Source: Teredinibacter haidensis (GTDB taxonomy: Bacteria > Pseudomonadota > Gammaproteobacteria > Pseudomonadales > Cellvibrionaceae). Taken from it: a stretch of DNA of 64,000 bases. Location: positions 1,364,001 through 1,428,000 of the forward strand of contig NZ_CP060084.1 of assembly GCF_014211975.1 (NCBI RefSeq). The letters are read 5' to 3'. This document shows, in pieces, positions 1-15,000 of the stretch. Below the pieces are notes generated by a model. The model saw only the letters and a list, made by a program, of their open reading frames with translations. It searched no databases and had not been told where the DNA came from. A program made the translations under genes and the position numbers. Position 1 is the first letter of the stretch. Each line of letters opens with the position of its first letter.

Positions 1-1
1 C

Positions 2-3000
2 AATCATTGCGGTGAAACTTATACGTTAACCTACCCCAGCGCCGAAGCACAGGCAGACGTGATATGTGACGCGCATCGACGTGCAAATGTCCCATTAAGT
101 TCAGTGAGCTATGTAGAGACTCATGGTACCGGTACGCCTAAAGGTGACCCGATTGAAATTGAAGGTTTAAAGTTGGCTTTCGATCGAATGGCGAAAGAAC
201 AAAAAATAGATCTAAGCGAACTGGAATGTCATCTAAGCGCTGTTAAAACAAATATCGGGCATTTAGAAGCGGCCGCAGGAGTAGCCGGAATTATTAAAGT
301 GATTCAGTCTTTCAAGAATAGAGAACTGGCTCCGCTTCAAAATTACCAGGCTCTGAATAGTCGAATTAGGTTGGATGATACGCCTTTTAAAATCGTAAAA
401 GATGCTACTAATTGGCAGAAATTGGTGAAAAATTCGCAGATTTCAGCGCCCTTGAGAGCTGGTATATCCTCATTTGGATTCGGCGGAACGAACGCTCACA
501 TTGTATTGGAGCAACCGCCGGAAAAGAAAATAAAGCGGCAAGCTCAACATTCTCACTACCTTGTTTTAGTTTCAGCAAAAACTAAAGACAGCTTGTTTTC
601 TGCCAAGAATAAGCTGAAAGATTGGATTGGGAATGACGGACGGAAAGCCAGAATGCAGGATATCTGTGCTGGATTGGCAATAGGTAGAGATCACCTAAAC
701 GTACGTTCGGCGTATGTAGTAAAAAATCATAGTGACTTATTGACCGCTTTACACAAAGATATCGATCTAGGTGTCGACCATTGCCGTCAAATTAATATTG
801 ATGATGTAGAAGTTTTTGAATATTCCAGTAAAAAAGCTACGGCGTTTATTGATGCGCACTTAAGCGCGACGGCTAAAAATCGCAATATAGAAAAATTATA
901 TGGGGTTCTTCTGGAGCTCTATTTACAGGGGGCAAAATGGGATTTTTGTAAGTTATTCCCTACCAAAAAAACACAACGGATACAGTTGCCAACATATGCA
1001 TTTGAGAAAAATTCATACTGGATTCCCGAGGGGAATAGGCAAGGTTTCAGCGCTGGCGCTATGTTGCACCCACTGGTTCATGAAAACACTTCGTCCTTGG
1101 AGGAGCAACGTTTTACGAGTCATTTTACAGGGCGTGAATTTTTCCTAAAGGATCATATAGTACAGGGAAATAAGGTATTACCAGCGGCGGCATATTTGGA
1201 AATTATTTGCGAGACATTGATCCGCTCTGCGGAGGCAGGAGAGGTAGATAAGTCCACCATTGAAATTAGAGATATGGTGTTTTTAAAGCCTTTAGTTGGT
1301 CGTGATGAACATTCAGAGATGAGAGTTAAAATCTTTCCATCACAACCGACATTTTCGTTACCAGAAAATTCGACATATATCACTTTTGAAGTTGCAAGTG
1401 GGTTTGAAAACTCCATAATCGATATTAATTGTCATGGTAGTGCCCTCCTTAGCGAAGGAGTTCGCGGAAACGATCCGATTGAAGGATTTTGGACGGATAC
1501 GCCTAAACAATTTAAAAAAGAAGAAATTTACGTATTATTAACCCAGCTGGGATTTAGTTATGGAGTATCTCATCAATCGATAGTCAAGCTGAATCTTTCT
1601 TCTGATGCCGCGTTAGCTGAGCTTTCTCTGCCTGATTCCATTGGAGAAATTGATAATCAATATCGGATTCATCCGTCAATAATTGATGGCGGTTTGCAAA
1701 GTGCCGTAGTTTTATTGAGCGAGATATGCCAGGAAGAAAAATCCGACGCTAAAACAATTTTACCATTCTCTATTGATCGCGTAATCGTGAGTGAACGATT
1801 ACTGAAATCCTGCTTTTCTCTTATTAAGATCCAGGATGTTAGTGGTAAAAATGGCGTAAAAAAAGTTGATATTCTGTTTTTTAATAGCAATCCTTTCGAG
1901 GGTATGGCTATACCGTCTGTAGTTATTCAGGGGCTTAATTGTCGTGAGGCGCTTCTAACGGCTCGGTCAGAATCAGATTGCGTGCGCGATAATGGTGATA
2001 AAGAATCCTCCGATGAAGAGCTCTTTCATTGGTCGCAACCTAATAAGAATAGCTACTATGTCCCAGTGTGGAGCGCTATTGATAAGGCTGCATCGAAAAT
2101 CCCTATCGCGAAATATCTCCTAGTTGTGGGCGGGGAAGAGCGCATTGAACGCTGCGTTAAGGCCTTGAGTTGTAATGAGGGGTTTTCTGGATCTACGTTT
2201 GTCTCGGTAAGTACGGGAAAGGAGCTTAAAATTATTTCGAATACGGAATTCTGTGTTCGAGCTTTAGAGTTTGACGATTATGACGCTGTATTCAAACGAC
2301 TAAAAGAGCACGGTACTTTACCAGAGCAAGTAATTATCTTACACGATGATTTTGATTGTTTATCGCCTGACAGGACCGACATTCTTTCTTTAACGGCTAT
2401 AGTAGAGAGTGTTTTCCTTTTGGTTAAAGCTGCATTTAAGCCTCTTCGAAAAATGAAAATTTTGAGTGTGGCGAAGGGTGATCACAGAACCGCGAGTTCG
2501 TTGATACAAGGCCTAAGTGGATTTTACAAGTCAATCAAACTGGAAAAACCGACGTATAGTGGCCGAGTTCTGTTATTGGATGAACTTGATCTTCAGTCCC
2601 AGAGCTTCGCAAATATTGTTAAAGATGAGCTAGGTTTTGATGATACCCGAGTAGACTTGGCTTATATAAAGGATGAACGGTACGGTCGGCAATTTGTTAC
2701 TTTCAACGACTTCTCAAAAGTAAATGAATTGGTAAAACCCGAAACCGGGTGCGGTTTCAAAAGTGGTGGAACCTATTTGGTGACCGGCGGACTGGGAGCT
2801 CTCGGCATACTTGTCGCTAAACATTTAATATCGAATTATCAGGCGGATATTTACCTCACAGGGCGGTCTGAGTTGACGCCTGAAAAAATGGCCCTGCTCA
2901 CAGGTCTATGTGAATCCGGCGGTTCCGTTACGTATTTGCGTGGGGACGTAGCGGAAATTGATACGGTAAATAATTGGATTGATCAAATAAATCAAAGCGG

Positions 3001-6000
3001 AAAGTGGATAAATGGGGTGATTCATTCCGCAGGCGTGATTGAAGATAACTTCGTAATTAAAAAAGAATATTCTGCGTTTCAGAGAGTTTTGGCCCCAAAA
3101 GTTAAAGGTACTGTTGCTCTTGATGTGGCGACGAAAGATCAGCCGATAGACGTATTCGTACTATTTTCAAGTGTTACAGGAATTTTCGGTAATCTGGGGC
3201 AGAGCGATTATGGTTACGGAAATTCGTTTGAAGATTACTATAGCCACTATCGAAATGTACTAAGTGAAAACGGGCAACGAAATGGTTCTGCGGTATCAAT
3301 TAACTGGCCATACTGGAAAGACGGTGGTATGCAGCTGGGCGATAAAGAAGAGGAAATATTATTCAAAAACTTTGGTATTACGCCATTAGAAAACGCCGCT
3401 GGACTCGAAGCACTGGAGTTTGCGGTTAACCTCCCTATTGGACAGATGGCGGTATTGGAAGGTGATCAAGAAAAAGTCAAGAAAGTACTTGGTGTTACGT
3501 CTCTGTTCGAAAGTCAAGAAACACAAACGCTAGCGTCATCGAAAGAAATGGGTGTGTCTTCAGCCGGAGTTGTTTCAAAGAACACAATTTACGCCTACCT
3601 TGTCGATATCTTTGCGAAAGAACTTAAGATTTCCAAAGAAAGGTTCGATCTTACTAGCAACTTTCAAACCTTCGGCTTTGATTCCGTCGTTATGATAGAT
3701 ATGGTTAATGTACTGGAAAAGGAGTTCGAAGGCTTACCTAGAACGTTATTTTTCGAAAATCAAAATCTTAATGACTTGTCGGAATATCTGCTAAGCGAGT
3801 ATGGCCAGAATTTTTCAGATGTATTGTCGAATGCGTCGAGGCCGACGATTTCTAAGAATTCTACACTGGGATATAACGAACCCACGCTTGCGCGGTCAGC
3901 GAGGTTCACTACTCAAAATCGTACACCATTAAGCGAATCTTTATCCATGGATAAAGATATCGCAGTTGTTGGTATTTCGGGTCGATTTCCCGAAGCAGAA
4001 AATGTTACTGAATTTTGGAATAACTTAAAGACGGGGCGAGATAGCATTTCAGAAATCCCTGAAGATCGTGGCTGGAATATTGAAAAATTATTCAGTGACG
4101 GATCCCCTAAGGTTGGTAAAACTTATAGTAAATGGGGGGGGTTTCTTTCCGGCGTTGATCAATTTGATCCGCTGTTTTTCAATATTTCCCCAAAAGAGGC
4201 TGAGGAATTAGATCCCCATGAACGGCTATTTCTGGAAACCGTTTTCCTCGCAATTCTTGATGCGGGGTATCGCCCAGAACAGCTCGTAAAACCTAGAGAC
4301 CTTTACGATAGCCCTGTGGGCGTCTACGCCGGAGTTATGTGGGGTGATTACCACCTTTTTGGTATTGACGGAGGATCACCTGGCACACTAAATACTCCCC
4401 AGTCCTATTACTGGGCCGTGGCAAATCGGGTGTCATATCAATTCAATTTTTCCGGCCCCAGTATAACAATCGATACAGCATGTTCATCCTCTATTACCGC
4501 GATGCATTTGGCCATTGATGCGTTGAGGAAAGGCGAAATTGACGCGGGTGTTGCCGGAGGTGTAAATCTTTCACTGCATCCAGCTAAGTATGCACTACTG
4601 TCGAATCGAAGATTTTTGTCTACGGATGGCCGTTGCCGTAGTTTCGGTGTTGGTGGTGACGGCTATGTTCCAGCTGAAGCTGTGGGTGCCGTTATATTAA
4701 AACGTAAAGCTGATGCGATTAGAGATGGCGATCATATTTACGGAATTATCAAAAGTACAGCCATCAATCATGGTGGAAAAACCAGTGGCTTCACCGTTCC
4801 AAACCCAAATCGGCAAGCCGCATTAATAAAAAATGCTATAAAAACTGCCGGTATCGACCCACGCGATATCAGCTATGTAGAAGCTCACGGCACTGGGACC
4901 AGTCTGGGCGATCCTATTGAGGTCTCTGGCCTTACAAAGGCATTTGAACAAAATGATTCACAGTTTTGTGCAATAGGATCAGCTAAATCTAATATCGGAC
5001 ATGCGGAAGCCGCTGCTGGTGTCGCGGGATTAATCAAGTTGTTGATGCAGCTTAAACATAAGCAGATTGCTCCATCATTACATTCCGAGGATTTAAATCC
5101 CTACGCAAAAATAGACTCCAGCCCCTTTGTAGTCCAGCAAACACTTGGTGATTGGACCGTTAATAACGGGAAAAATCGGTTGGCCGCGTTGAGTTCATTC
5201 GGAGCCGGTGGAGCGAACGGACATTTAATTCTTGAAGAGTATGTCGCTGAGCCTCTTCCTCTGACGGGTAATAGCGATCCGAAGCTGATCGTATTGTCTG
5301 CACGAAACGAATTATCGTTAAAAGGGCTGGTTGCAGAGCATGCTGATCATATCAAACGCGAAAGTAACCTTGTGCTCGAGCAAATTGCTTTTACCCTGCA
5401 GACCGGGCGAGTTGCGTATGACTATGGGTGCGCTTTAATTGTCGAATCAGTAGCTGAATTAAGTCTTCTGCTTGAACAGGTATCGGTTGGTAAAACACCC
5501 AAAAATATTTTGTGGGGTAAACGAGAAAGTAGAGGAAATATTAAAGGGGATCCCGCTGCTGTAGATATTGAAGTTGGCGCTCAAAAGCCTGATCTTCTAA
5601 AAATCGCAAGCCATTGGATGACTGGGAGTGATATTCCTTGGGAGCTGCTTTATTCTACAAAAATTAGGAAAATATCACTGCCAGGTTATGTCTTTGATAA
5701 AAGCCGCTATTGGGTAAAGCATACCCCACTCGGGACTAACGCTGTTGAAGCGCTATCACCGCTTATAGATAAAAATATCTCGACATTTGATGAGCAGTGC
5801 TTTGAAAAGACCTTTCACCCGAACGAAAGCTACCTGATGGATCACAGGGTAGGCGATAGTCGTGTACTACCCGGTGTCGGTTATGTGGAAATGGTGCTTC
5901 AAGCCGCTAGGCAGGCCAGCCGGAGTGTGGTTCTTGGCTTTGAAAATATTCAATGGTTAAAGCCCATTATTGTCGATGACGATGCCAGTACAATTAGGAC

Positions 6001-9000
6001 CGGACTTTATATCGATAATGATAGCGTTTCTTTTGAAATATTTGGCGCTGACGACGGTAGAGAACTGTATTGCTCTGGGAAACTTATTATCGAAGGGTTG
6101 AGCCCCGCTGGGAAAGAAAAAAGTTTTTCTGTACCGATAGAAACCCCTTCAGTTGAACAGCTTATCAGTACCGGTACCGAAATAGATCGTTCTGAGGTTA
6201 ATAGTGCTTTTGATCGCTTAGGTTTCAATTTTGGCGAAACATTTAGAGTTATCGAAAAAATAGTCTACTCGGAAACAGAATCCTATTCTGAAATTAGATT
6301 ATCGGCTAACGACAAGTCAGAAAATTCCGAACGGTTTTATCTATACCCCGCATTGCTAGATGGCGCGATTAGAACGTCTGTAGCTATTGGTGGATTCAAT
6401 TTAAATTCTGGAATTCCCCTTCCGGTATCTGTTGATAAAATAGTCGTTCGAAAGCCCCTGGTGGGCGGTTGTAAAGTATTCGCGCGTAAGTTGCCAATTA
6501 ATTCTAATCAGAATCTAAGGAGCCGCTACGATATATTTCTATTGGATAGCTCTGGCGATGTTATCGTAAGCTTTTACGGGTTTACTGTTCAGTACGTCGT
6601 TAAACTCGCAGGTACAAAAAATAAGTCGTCCGTAGCCCAATTGCCTAAATCGGCTTTAGAAAATAAAAAAACTATTAGTTTGCCGGTAGGTAATAGTGAA
6701 TCAAATGGATCGATTGATAAGTATTTAAAAAGTCTAGTCTCTGACGCAACGAAGGTATCTCTAAATGAGATAGATTCAAGTGATGCTCTCGATGCCTATG
6801 GCATAGACTCCGTTATGATTATGGCGATGAATGAAACATTACGTGCGGACTTTGGGGACGAAATCCCGCAAACATTATTTTTTGAATACCAAAGTATTGA
6901 TGAACTAAAAGAATTCTTTGAAGAAAACTATAATGAGCACTTTAGATCGATTATAAAATCACCAGCAACTGATGCAGTCGATGCCATACAGGTAATTGAA
7001 AATAAAAATACTCCTCCCGGTTCAGACTCCAAAATCGCGATTACGAATTTTTTGAAAGAAGCTTTATCGTCAGCAACCAAGTTGCCGATCAATGCAATTG
7101 ATATCGATGAAGCACTGGACAAGTACGGTGTAGACTCTGTCATGATCACATCTATGAATGATCAGATTTCACAGGTGTTTGGAAACGATGTGCCGAAAAC
7201 GCTTTTCTATGAATTTCAAGAAATATCTAGTATTTCAGAATATTTTTTGGAAAACCATGAGAAGGATATCATCAGGAAATTGATGGTATTGACAGATGCC
7301 AGTGTTAATGTCGTAAGCCCGGTAGGGAATAGTGAACATTTTGTAGATAGCGATATTGAGCAATCTAGTGAGAAGGTAAGTTCTGAAAAATCCCTGGATA
7401 TATTTAATATATTTTCAGGTGAACTGTCATTAATTGAAGCGGACGATATTCTTGATGAATCACTTTCACACCTTTCTATAGATGCCGTGTCTGCTATGCA
7501 TATAGAAGCAAAACTGGGTGCTCTATATCCTGAGTTTCTCGGCAAGAAATTGTCGATATATGGGTCGATTAACGAGTGCATTGAAAGGTTAAGCGGCGAC
7601 AAATTGTCGTTTCCTAAAGTGTCCTTCGCACCTGATTCATCATCAAAAAAAGTGCAGAGCACTACGTCAGATCGTGTCCGAACTTCCATCGCGAGAAATA
7701 AACCCAAGGCAAGGCATCGCTTCGCCATAAGTTCAAGTAGCGAGCCAATTGCTGTTATTGGTCTGGCCGGTCGCTATCCACAAGCAAATACACTTGAAGA
7801 ATTTTGGAACAACCTTTGTTTGGGTAAGGACAGTATTGTAGACGTTCCTAAAGATCGATGGGACTTTAGAACGAGCTTTACCGAAGACAGAACAAAAAAA
7901 GGAAAAATATATAGTAAATGGGGCGGATTTCTTGATTCTGTAGACCAATTTGATCCTGAATTTTTTCGTATAACCATGAGGGAAGCGGAAAAAATAGACC
8001 CACAGGAACGCTTGTTTCTACAAACGTCGTGGGAATGCTTCGAAGATGCTGGGATAAACCGAATAGCGCTAAAAGGATCATCTGTCGGCGTTTTTGTCGG
8101 TGTAATGTGGGGTCTCTATCAGCATATCCCTATTTCTGAACAGCAACTGAAATTTGGTAAACCTGCTTCGTCATTTTCGTCAATTGCAAATAGGGTTTCA
8201 TACACCTTTGACTTGAAAGGGCCGAGCATTGCTTTGGACACAATGTGCTCGTCGTCAATAACGGCTATACAAATCGCTTGTCAGAATATTCGTAATGGTG
8301 ATTGTGAAATTGCGGTCGCCGGCGGGGTGAATCTCGCAACACACGCCATAAAGTATGAATTGCTTAGCCAGGAACAATTTCTCTCTAGTGACGGCCGTTG
8401 CAGAGCTTTCGGTGAAGGCGGTACAGGCTATGTACCCGGTGAAGGGGCAGGAGCCGTATTATTGAAACCGCTAAGTAAAGCTATCGAAGACGGCGATAAT
8501 ATATACGGAGTTATCCATGCGACCGCGCTGAATCATGGGGGAAAAACAAACGGCTATACAGTGCCCAACCAAAAAGCTCAGACAGCGGTTATTGCCAAAG
8601 CACTTGCACGCGCAAATTGGCGAGCCGATTCATTGAGTTATATTGAAGCGCATGGTACAGGAACCTCACTCGGTGACCCGATTGAGGTGGCCGGGTTGAC
8701 TCGGGCGTTAAATGACAGTGTCGAACACGGATTATCGAATATTTCAAAAATCGATATCGGTTCAGTTAAAACAAATATTGGACATTTAGAATCTGCTGCC
8801 GGTATTGCGGGTTTAACAAAAATACTTCTTCAGTTAAAAAACAAAAAAATTGTTCCATCGCTTCACTCTAGGGAGTTGAGTAGGAATATTAATTTCGACA
8901 GTACACCACTTAATGTTCCCCAAATTTTAAAGGAGTGGGAAAATAAGTTGTTGACGCCTCGCAGGGCCGCTTTAAGCTCCTTCGGTGCTGGTGGTTCCAA

Positions 9001-12000
9001 CGCCCATATCTTAGTTGAAGAGTTTGAGGATATCGAATTTCCTCTTGACGAGAGCGTACACAAGGTAGTGTTTGTATTGTCTGCAGATGACCAGGCCCGA
9101 CTGACTCTATATGTAGAGCGGGTTCTGGGTTGGTTGTGTGATTTAGAGACCAAAGATGTGCATTTATTGCATCGCTTAGCATTTAGCTCGCAAATCGGTC
9201 GAGACCAACTCGCATCAAGACTCGCTGTAGTCACCGATTCAGTCGATGAATTGATCTCTGCTTTGTCGGCGTTTATAGAAAAGTCAGATCATGCATCGCT
9301 GGTGCTTAATCACGCCGAATCTAATATAGGTCTTAATAAACTGTTTGATGAGGAAGATAGAAACAAATTATTAGAAGGTATTTTGGCTAAATCACAATGG
9401 GAGAAATTGGCGGCTGTTTGGGTATCATCTATAGATGTTGACTGGGCCTCCTATACAAATGTCCTATTTCCACTGGTACAACAGTTTGGCCGCCAGTACC
9501 TCAAAAAAATGTCGTTTCCGCCAAAACCGTATTTGGAGCAACGCGTATGGGTTGACGAAGCGAAAAAATCCGAAGTCAAGCTTGACCCTATACACCCACT
9601 AATTGATCGTAATCATTCATCGATATTTTCGCAGCGTTATTCAAAGACGTTTACCGGCAAGGAGTTCTACCTTTCAGATCATGTCGTCAATACGGGCGAC
9701 GCGAGAATAATTTTGCCTGGTGTTGCTTATTTGGAGATAGCGAGAGTTTGTGGAGAACAAGCCGTTTTGGGCGAGTATCCAATTAAGCATATTCAGAATT
9801 TGTTGTGGATATCACCTATTGAAGTTAGGGGAGAGCCAATAGAAATTGAGGTGCATATTCGCCCTGATGAAGCTGAATTGAACTTTGATATACGGAGTTC
9901 AGATACGGCGAATACTATCCATTGCCAAGGCACATTACTAATCGGAGGTGATGAATTTCAGGACGATGAGTGGCTGGATATCGACGCGCTGGTAGATTCT
10001 GCTCATACGGTAGAAAACCGTGATGATATCTACAATGAATTCTTTTCGATGGGTTTTGAATATGGGCCGAGCTATCGAGTGACGCAAAGACGTTACAGGT
10101 TTGACGCCAAGCAAGCGTTATCGGAGTTGGTGCTATCCGATACACACGAAAGTACATTGCAGGATTTCGTGTTACACCCTTGCATTATGGATGCCGCTGT
10201 GAGGACAGGTTTGGCTGCGGACTATGCGGTCGGGCATACGCCTAGTCATCCTATAGTGCCATTCGGTGTCGAGCATGTCGAAATCATACATCCGCTTGAA
10301 AAGCATTGTTTTGCCTTTGCGTATATGGATGAGGAGAGTTCAGGTTCTGAACTAAAAAAGTATCAGATAGTGATTGCTAATTCTCAAGGTAAAGTTCTAG
10401 TAAAACTACACAATTTTTCCGCTCGTTCATTCGTAAAAATCGGACCTGATATTATCGATGACGTCAATATTTATGACTATTTTTGGAAACGGGAAGACGC
10501 CTCAGTTCAGGATTCTAGCCGAATTCGCGAGTCTGTCCTTCTTTTCGATTTTGATCGAGATCTCGCGCAAGAAATGAAGGAAAAATGTGATCGCGGTGTA
10601 ATAGATGTGAGCATATCGGATGATAGCTATTTTGGTAAATCGGATGATGGTAGTACCCATTATTGGCGTATAAACGCAGGCGATTATAGTGCTAATACTC
10701 AGCTAGTGTCGGCTCTAAAGCGAAAGAATGCCTTCCCTTCCGTCATATTTTTCCAAGCAAAAGGTGAGCTAGGCGCGCCAGGTAATGGTAATCGGGGAGT
10801 GTCTAATGAGGTCGAAAAGCTGGCGCACCTATTAAAAGCCATTGAAGAGATTCATCCGTTACAACCTTTCAAGCTGGTTTGCTTTCACGAGATCTCTGAT
10901 CCTAATAAAAATTCGATTAACGGTGCACTCACTGGTTTTTCGAAATCGCTTTTAGCGATCAACCATCGATTTAAAATGGTGTCGGTTTGTTTCCCAGCTA
11001 GCATAGATTCAATTACTCGTAGCTCAATTTTGATAAGTGAATACCTCGACGGTAATAACATGTCTGAAGAGGTTCGTTACCTAAATGATGAACGTGAAGT
11101 TAGACGTTTACAGGTTAGTACAAAATCGTTGAGAGATAACGTATTAAAATTCAACGGAACTTACATGATTACTGGAGGTATGGGTAAGCTCGGATTGGTA
11201 TTCGCCAGATATTTAGTCGATACCTACCAAGCCAATTTGTTGCTGACTGGTCGATCGGCGTTGACCAATGAAAAACAATTAATAGTGGATACTCTACGTT
11301 CAGAAAACAACCATGTGGAATATGTTTCGGCAAATACCTCTGATCCAAAAGAAGTAAACGGTCTAATTGATCATGCATTAAAGACTTTCGGAAGCTTAAA
11401 TGGCGTAATTCACAGTGCGGGTGTCTCAGATGCGAAATCACTTACTGAGCAAGGCGTAGAAGAATTTTCGCGCGTTCTCGAACCTAAAGTCACCGGAACG
11501 CTAATTTTAGACGAAGCAACGAAGAGAATAAATCTTGACTTTTTCGTGTTGTTTTCGTCGATATCGGCACTCGTTGGGGATTTGGGATCTGGTAGTTACG
11601 CTTGTGCTAACCGCTTTATGGATATGTTTGCTGAACACAGGCAACAGAAAGTTGTAGCAGGAGAGAGAAATGGTTTAACTCTGTCAATTAACTGGCCGCT
11701 TTGGCTTGAGGGCGGGATGGAAATCCCCAAAGAGCAAAAGGCATTTTTCGAGTTTTCGGGGATACAGGCTCTTGGAGAAGTTCAAGGGTTGAAGGCTTTT
11801 GAATCGCTGCTATCGCTTGGTTTAACTAATGCCGTCGTCGCTGCGGGGGACTCCCAGAAACTGAAAGGCTATTTGAAAGTGGTCGGCGGAGTGGCGCGCG
11901 CGGATAAAGTCGTGGAAAAAAGAATAATAGTAAATGACGAAGGAAACACGATTCAAATGAAGCGGACGGTGTCTGTACCCGAATCACTAAAGACGGGTAT

Positions 12001-15000
12001 CAAAGATCCAATTGCTGAAACTAAAAATGACGATCTAAACGAGTTTCTTAAAAATGCAGTATCGTCGGTTACAAAAGTTGTTTCTGAAAAAATCGATATC
12101 AATACTCGATTTGAAGGACTTGGACTTGATTCTGTCATGCTTATGGAATTGCAAAACCAACTGCAAAGTACATTTGAGACGCTACCAAAAACAGCGTTAT
12201 TTGAACATGATACTGTTGCGAGGTTGGCAGAATTTATTAGTAGCCAATACTCCGATTCTGTTATCTCTTTGTTCGGACAAAATGCTAAGCCTAAACAGAT
12301 TAGAGCTACGTATGAAGAACCAAAACCAGCAAAGAAAATTAATGGATTGGTTAAGCCTCTTGGTGCTTACCAGCCATTACCAAAACGAGTAGAAAAAGCC
12401 TCTGAGGATATAGCCGTTATTGGCATAGGAGCACGCTTCCCTAAAGCCAATAACCTTGAGGAGTTTTGGGAGATATTATGCTCAGGGGACAGTACGATTA
12501 GCGAAATCCCAGATACTCGCTGGGCCGCAGAAGACTTTTATGGTACCCAAGTTGGACGTGTTGTAGATAAAGCAGTGAGCAAATGGGGAAGCTTTATTGA
12601 TGATATCGATGAATTCGACCACGACCTATTCAATATGACATTTGATGAAGTCTGTAAACTGGATCCACAAGTCAAATTACTTCTGGAGGCTGCATGGTGC
12701 ACCTTCGAAGACGCGGCCTATACACCCAACTCGTTTGGTGATGATCGGGTCGGAGTTTTTATAGGATCAATGAGTGATGACTTTTCTCGTGTTGTTGCAG
12801 ATAGCTGGAATGAAAAGAAACAGTATTTCGGGCCGGGGTCTGTGGGTAGTGAGTTGGCTAATAGAATATCCTATTTCTTTGACCTTCACGGCCCGAGCAT
12901 GTCAATTCAAACAGCATGTTCTTCTTCATCAACAGCAATACATTTGGCAAGAAACGCTATTTTAAATGGTGAATGCCGCTACGCGCTCGCAGGTGGTGTG
13001 AGTGTTAGCTTGCACCCAAGTAAATATCTAATGCTACAGGATATGAAAGTCCTTTCACCCAACGGAAGGGAAGCGACTTTTGATGAACATGCAAATGGAC
13101 TTGTCCCAAGTGAGGGTGCCGGACTTATCCTTCTAAAGCGCTACGACGATGCGCTTAAAGATGGCGACAATATCTATGGCCTTATCAAGGCAAGTTCAGT
13201 TAGTCATGCTGGTGTCGGCGCAGGCCAATTTTTACCCAACTTGAGGGATATGGCGCGAACCGCAGCGGACGCTATAGAAGCTTCTGGCATCACCGCCGAG
13301 CATATTTCCTATATTGAGTGTCACGGTACAGGTACCGAGCTTGGCGACCCCATTGAATTGAAAGCGATGGAATTGGCCATAGCTAAAACAACAGAAGCAA
13401 AAGGTTTCTGCGCCTTGGGGACTAAGGCAAACTTAGGACATATGGAAGCAGCGTCAGGTGTTTGCTCTGTAATAAAAGTATTACTGAGTATGAAACATCG
13501 CACAATTTCGCCTTGTGTAAATATCAAAGAGGCAAATACTGTCTTCGAAAAAGACCTTTCGCCATTCTATATTCCCATGCGGGCAACATCGTGGAGAATG
13601 AATGAGCTGCAACCCGTAGCAGCGGGAATCAACTCGTTCGGGATGGGGGGCGCAAATACATTTATGGTACTAGAGTCCTATTCACATAGCGAAATGGATA
13701 TTCATAGTGATCCCGAACAAGCAATTGTTTTCTCCGCAAAAACACATGAGCAACTTGTTCGCTATGTGGATAATGTTAAAACATATTTGCAGGGCGATGT
13801 TATTTATAACCTTCAGGATGTTGCGTTCACTACACAAGTCGGCCGTGCAGCGATGGTATATAGAGTGGCGTTTATTGTGGATAACGTGCAGACATTTATA
13901 GGGAAAGCAGAAAAGTGGGTAGGCAACACTGAAAAGGAACTGCCTGGAGTAATCATTGGCGATCCGAAAAATAAAAGTACAACATCATTTACGGAATTAC
14001 TTTCTGATCAGTCCGGTGAACTTTACATAAATAGCCTGATGTTGAATCGACAGCTTCAAGCTCTTGTTTCGCTATGGGTGATGGGGGCGCAGATCGATTG
14101 GAATAAATTTCATTCACATGGAAATCCCAAAAGAGTTTCGTTACCCAATTACCCATGGAATAGAGTGAATACGCATTTGAGTAATTATTCAGGATTCGTA
14201 GCTACAGCAGAAGGAAAGGGTAAGGAAGACATACTACACAAAAACGTAAGTAAAGAAGGAGTTTATGATTCTTGGTTTATTATCGATAAATCGAATATTG
14301 ATATTGCAGGATTAGTTGTTGGTGAAGGCGGTAGGTTAGGCGGAAAGATTTTCGGCAAGGACGACTGGAAAAAGCGGTATTGGAAAGAATATTTGAATGA
14401 ATTTCAGTCGCAAAATGAACTGGGTGATCTATACAGTTGTTCAAAATTCGGAAATATTTCTGAAGCCAATATTCAAGAATTGTCAGCTGAAGAAATCACG
14501 GTATTGAAGATGTTCTGTGCTGATAATCAAATTGAGCTTGAAACACTATTTATCGGAGCTTGGGGACTACTTCTTTCAAGATTATCTAGTAACAAATTTA
14601 GTCAGTTAGCTCATGGGCTATCTACCGGAAGCGTCAACGTGCTGCTTCCATTCCGGATACCCTGTGTTGTAAGGAGCACGGCTTCAGAGTGGCTTAGAGT
14701 TATTCAAACTGAGCGGTTGATTAAATACGTAGCCTTTGAAGAGTTTAATGAATTCTTCGCGGATCGAAAACACCAAGAGACGCATAACTCGCTTCTAACA
14801 TTCAATACTCATGAACTCACTCTGCCAATGATGAAGGAACTTAAGTTAGAAGCAGCAGCCGATATTAGCTACTTTGAAAACAAAGCAAAAATTACGCTTT
14901 ACTGTCATGAGAACGGGTACATGGGGCAATCTTCCGAAAACATACTTCAGTATTTGCTCGGATTTATTATCGGGATTGCCACGAACCCAGAAAGAAATCC

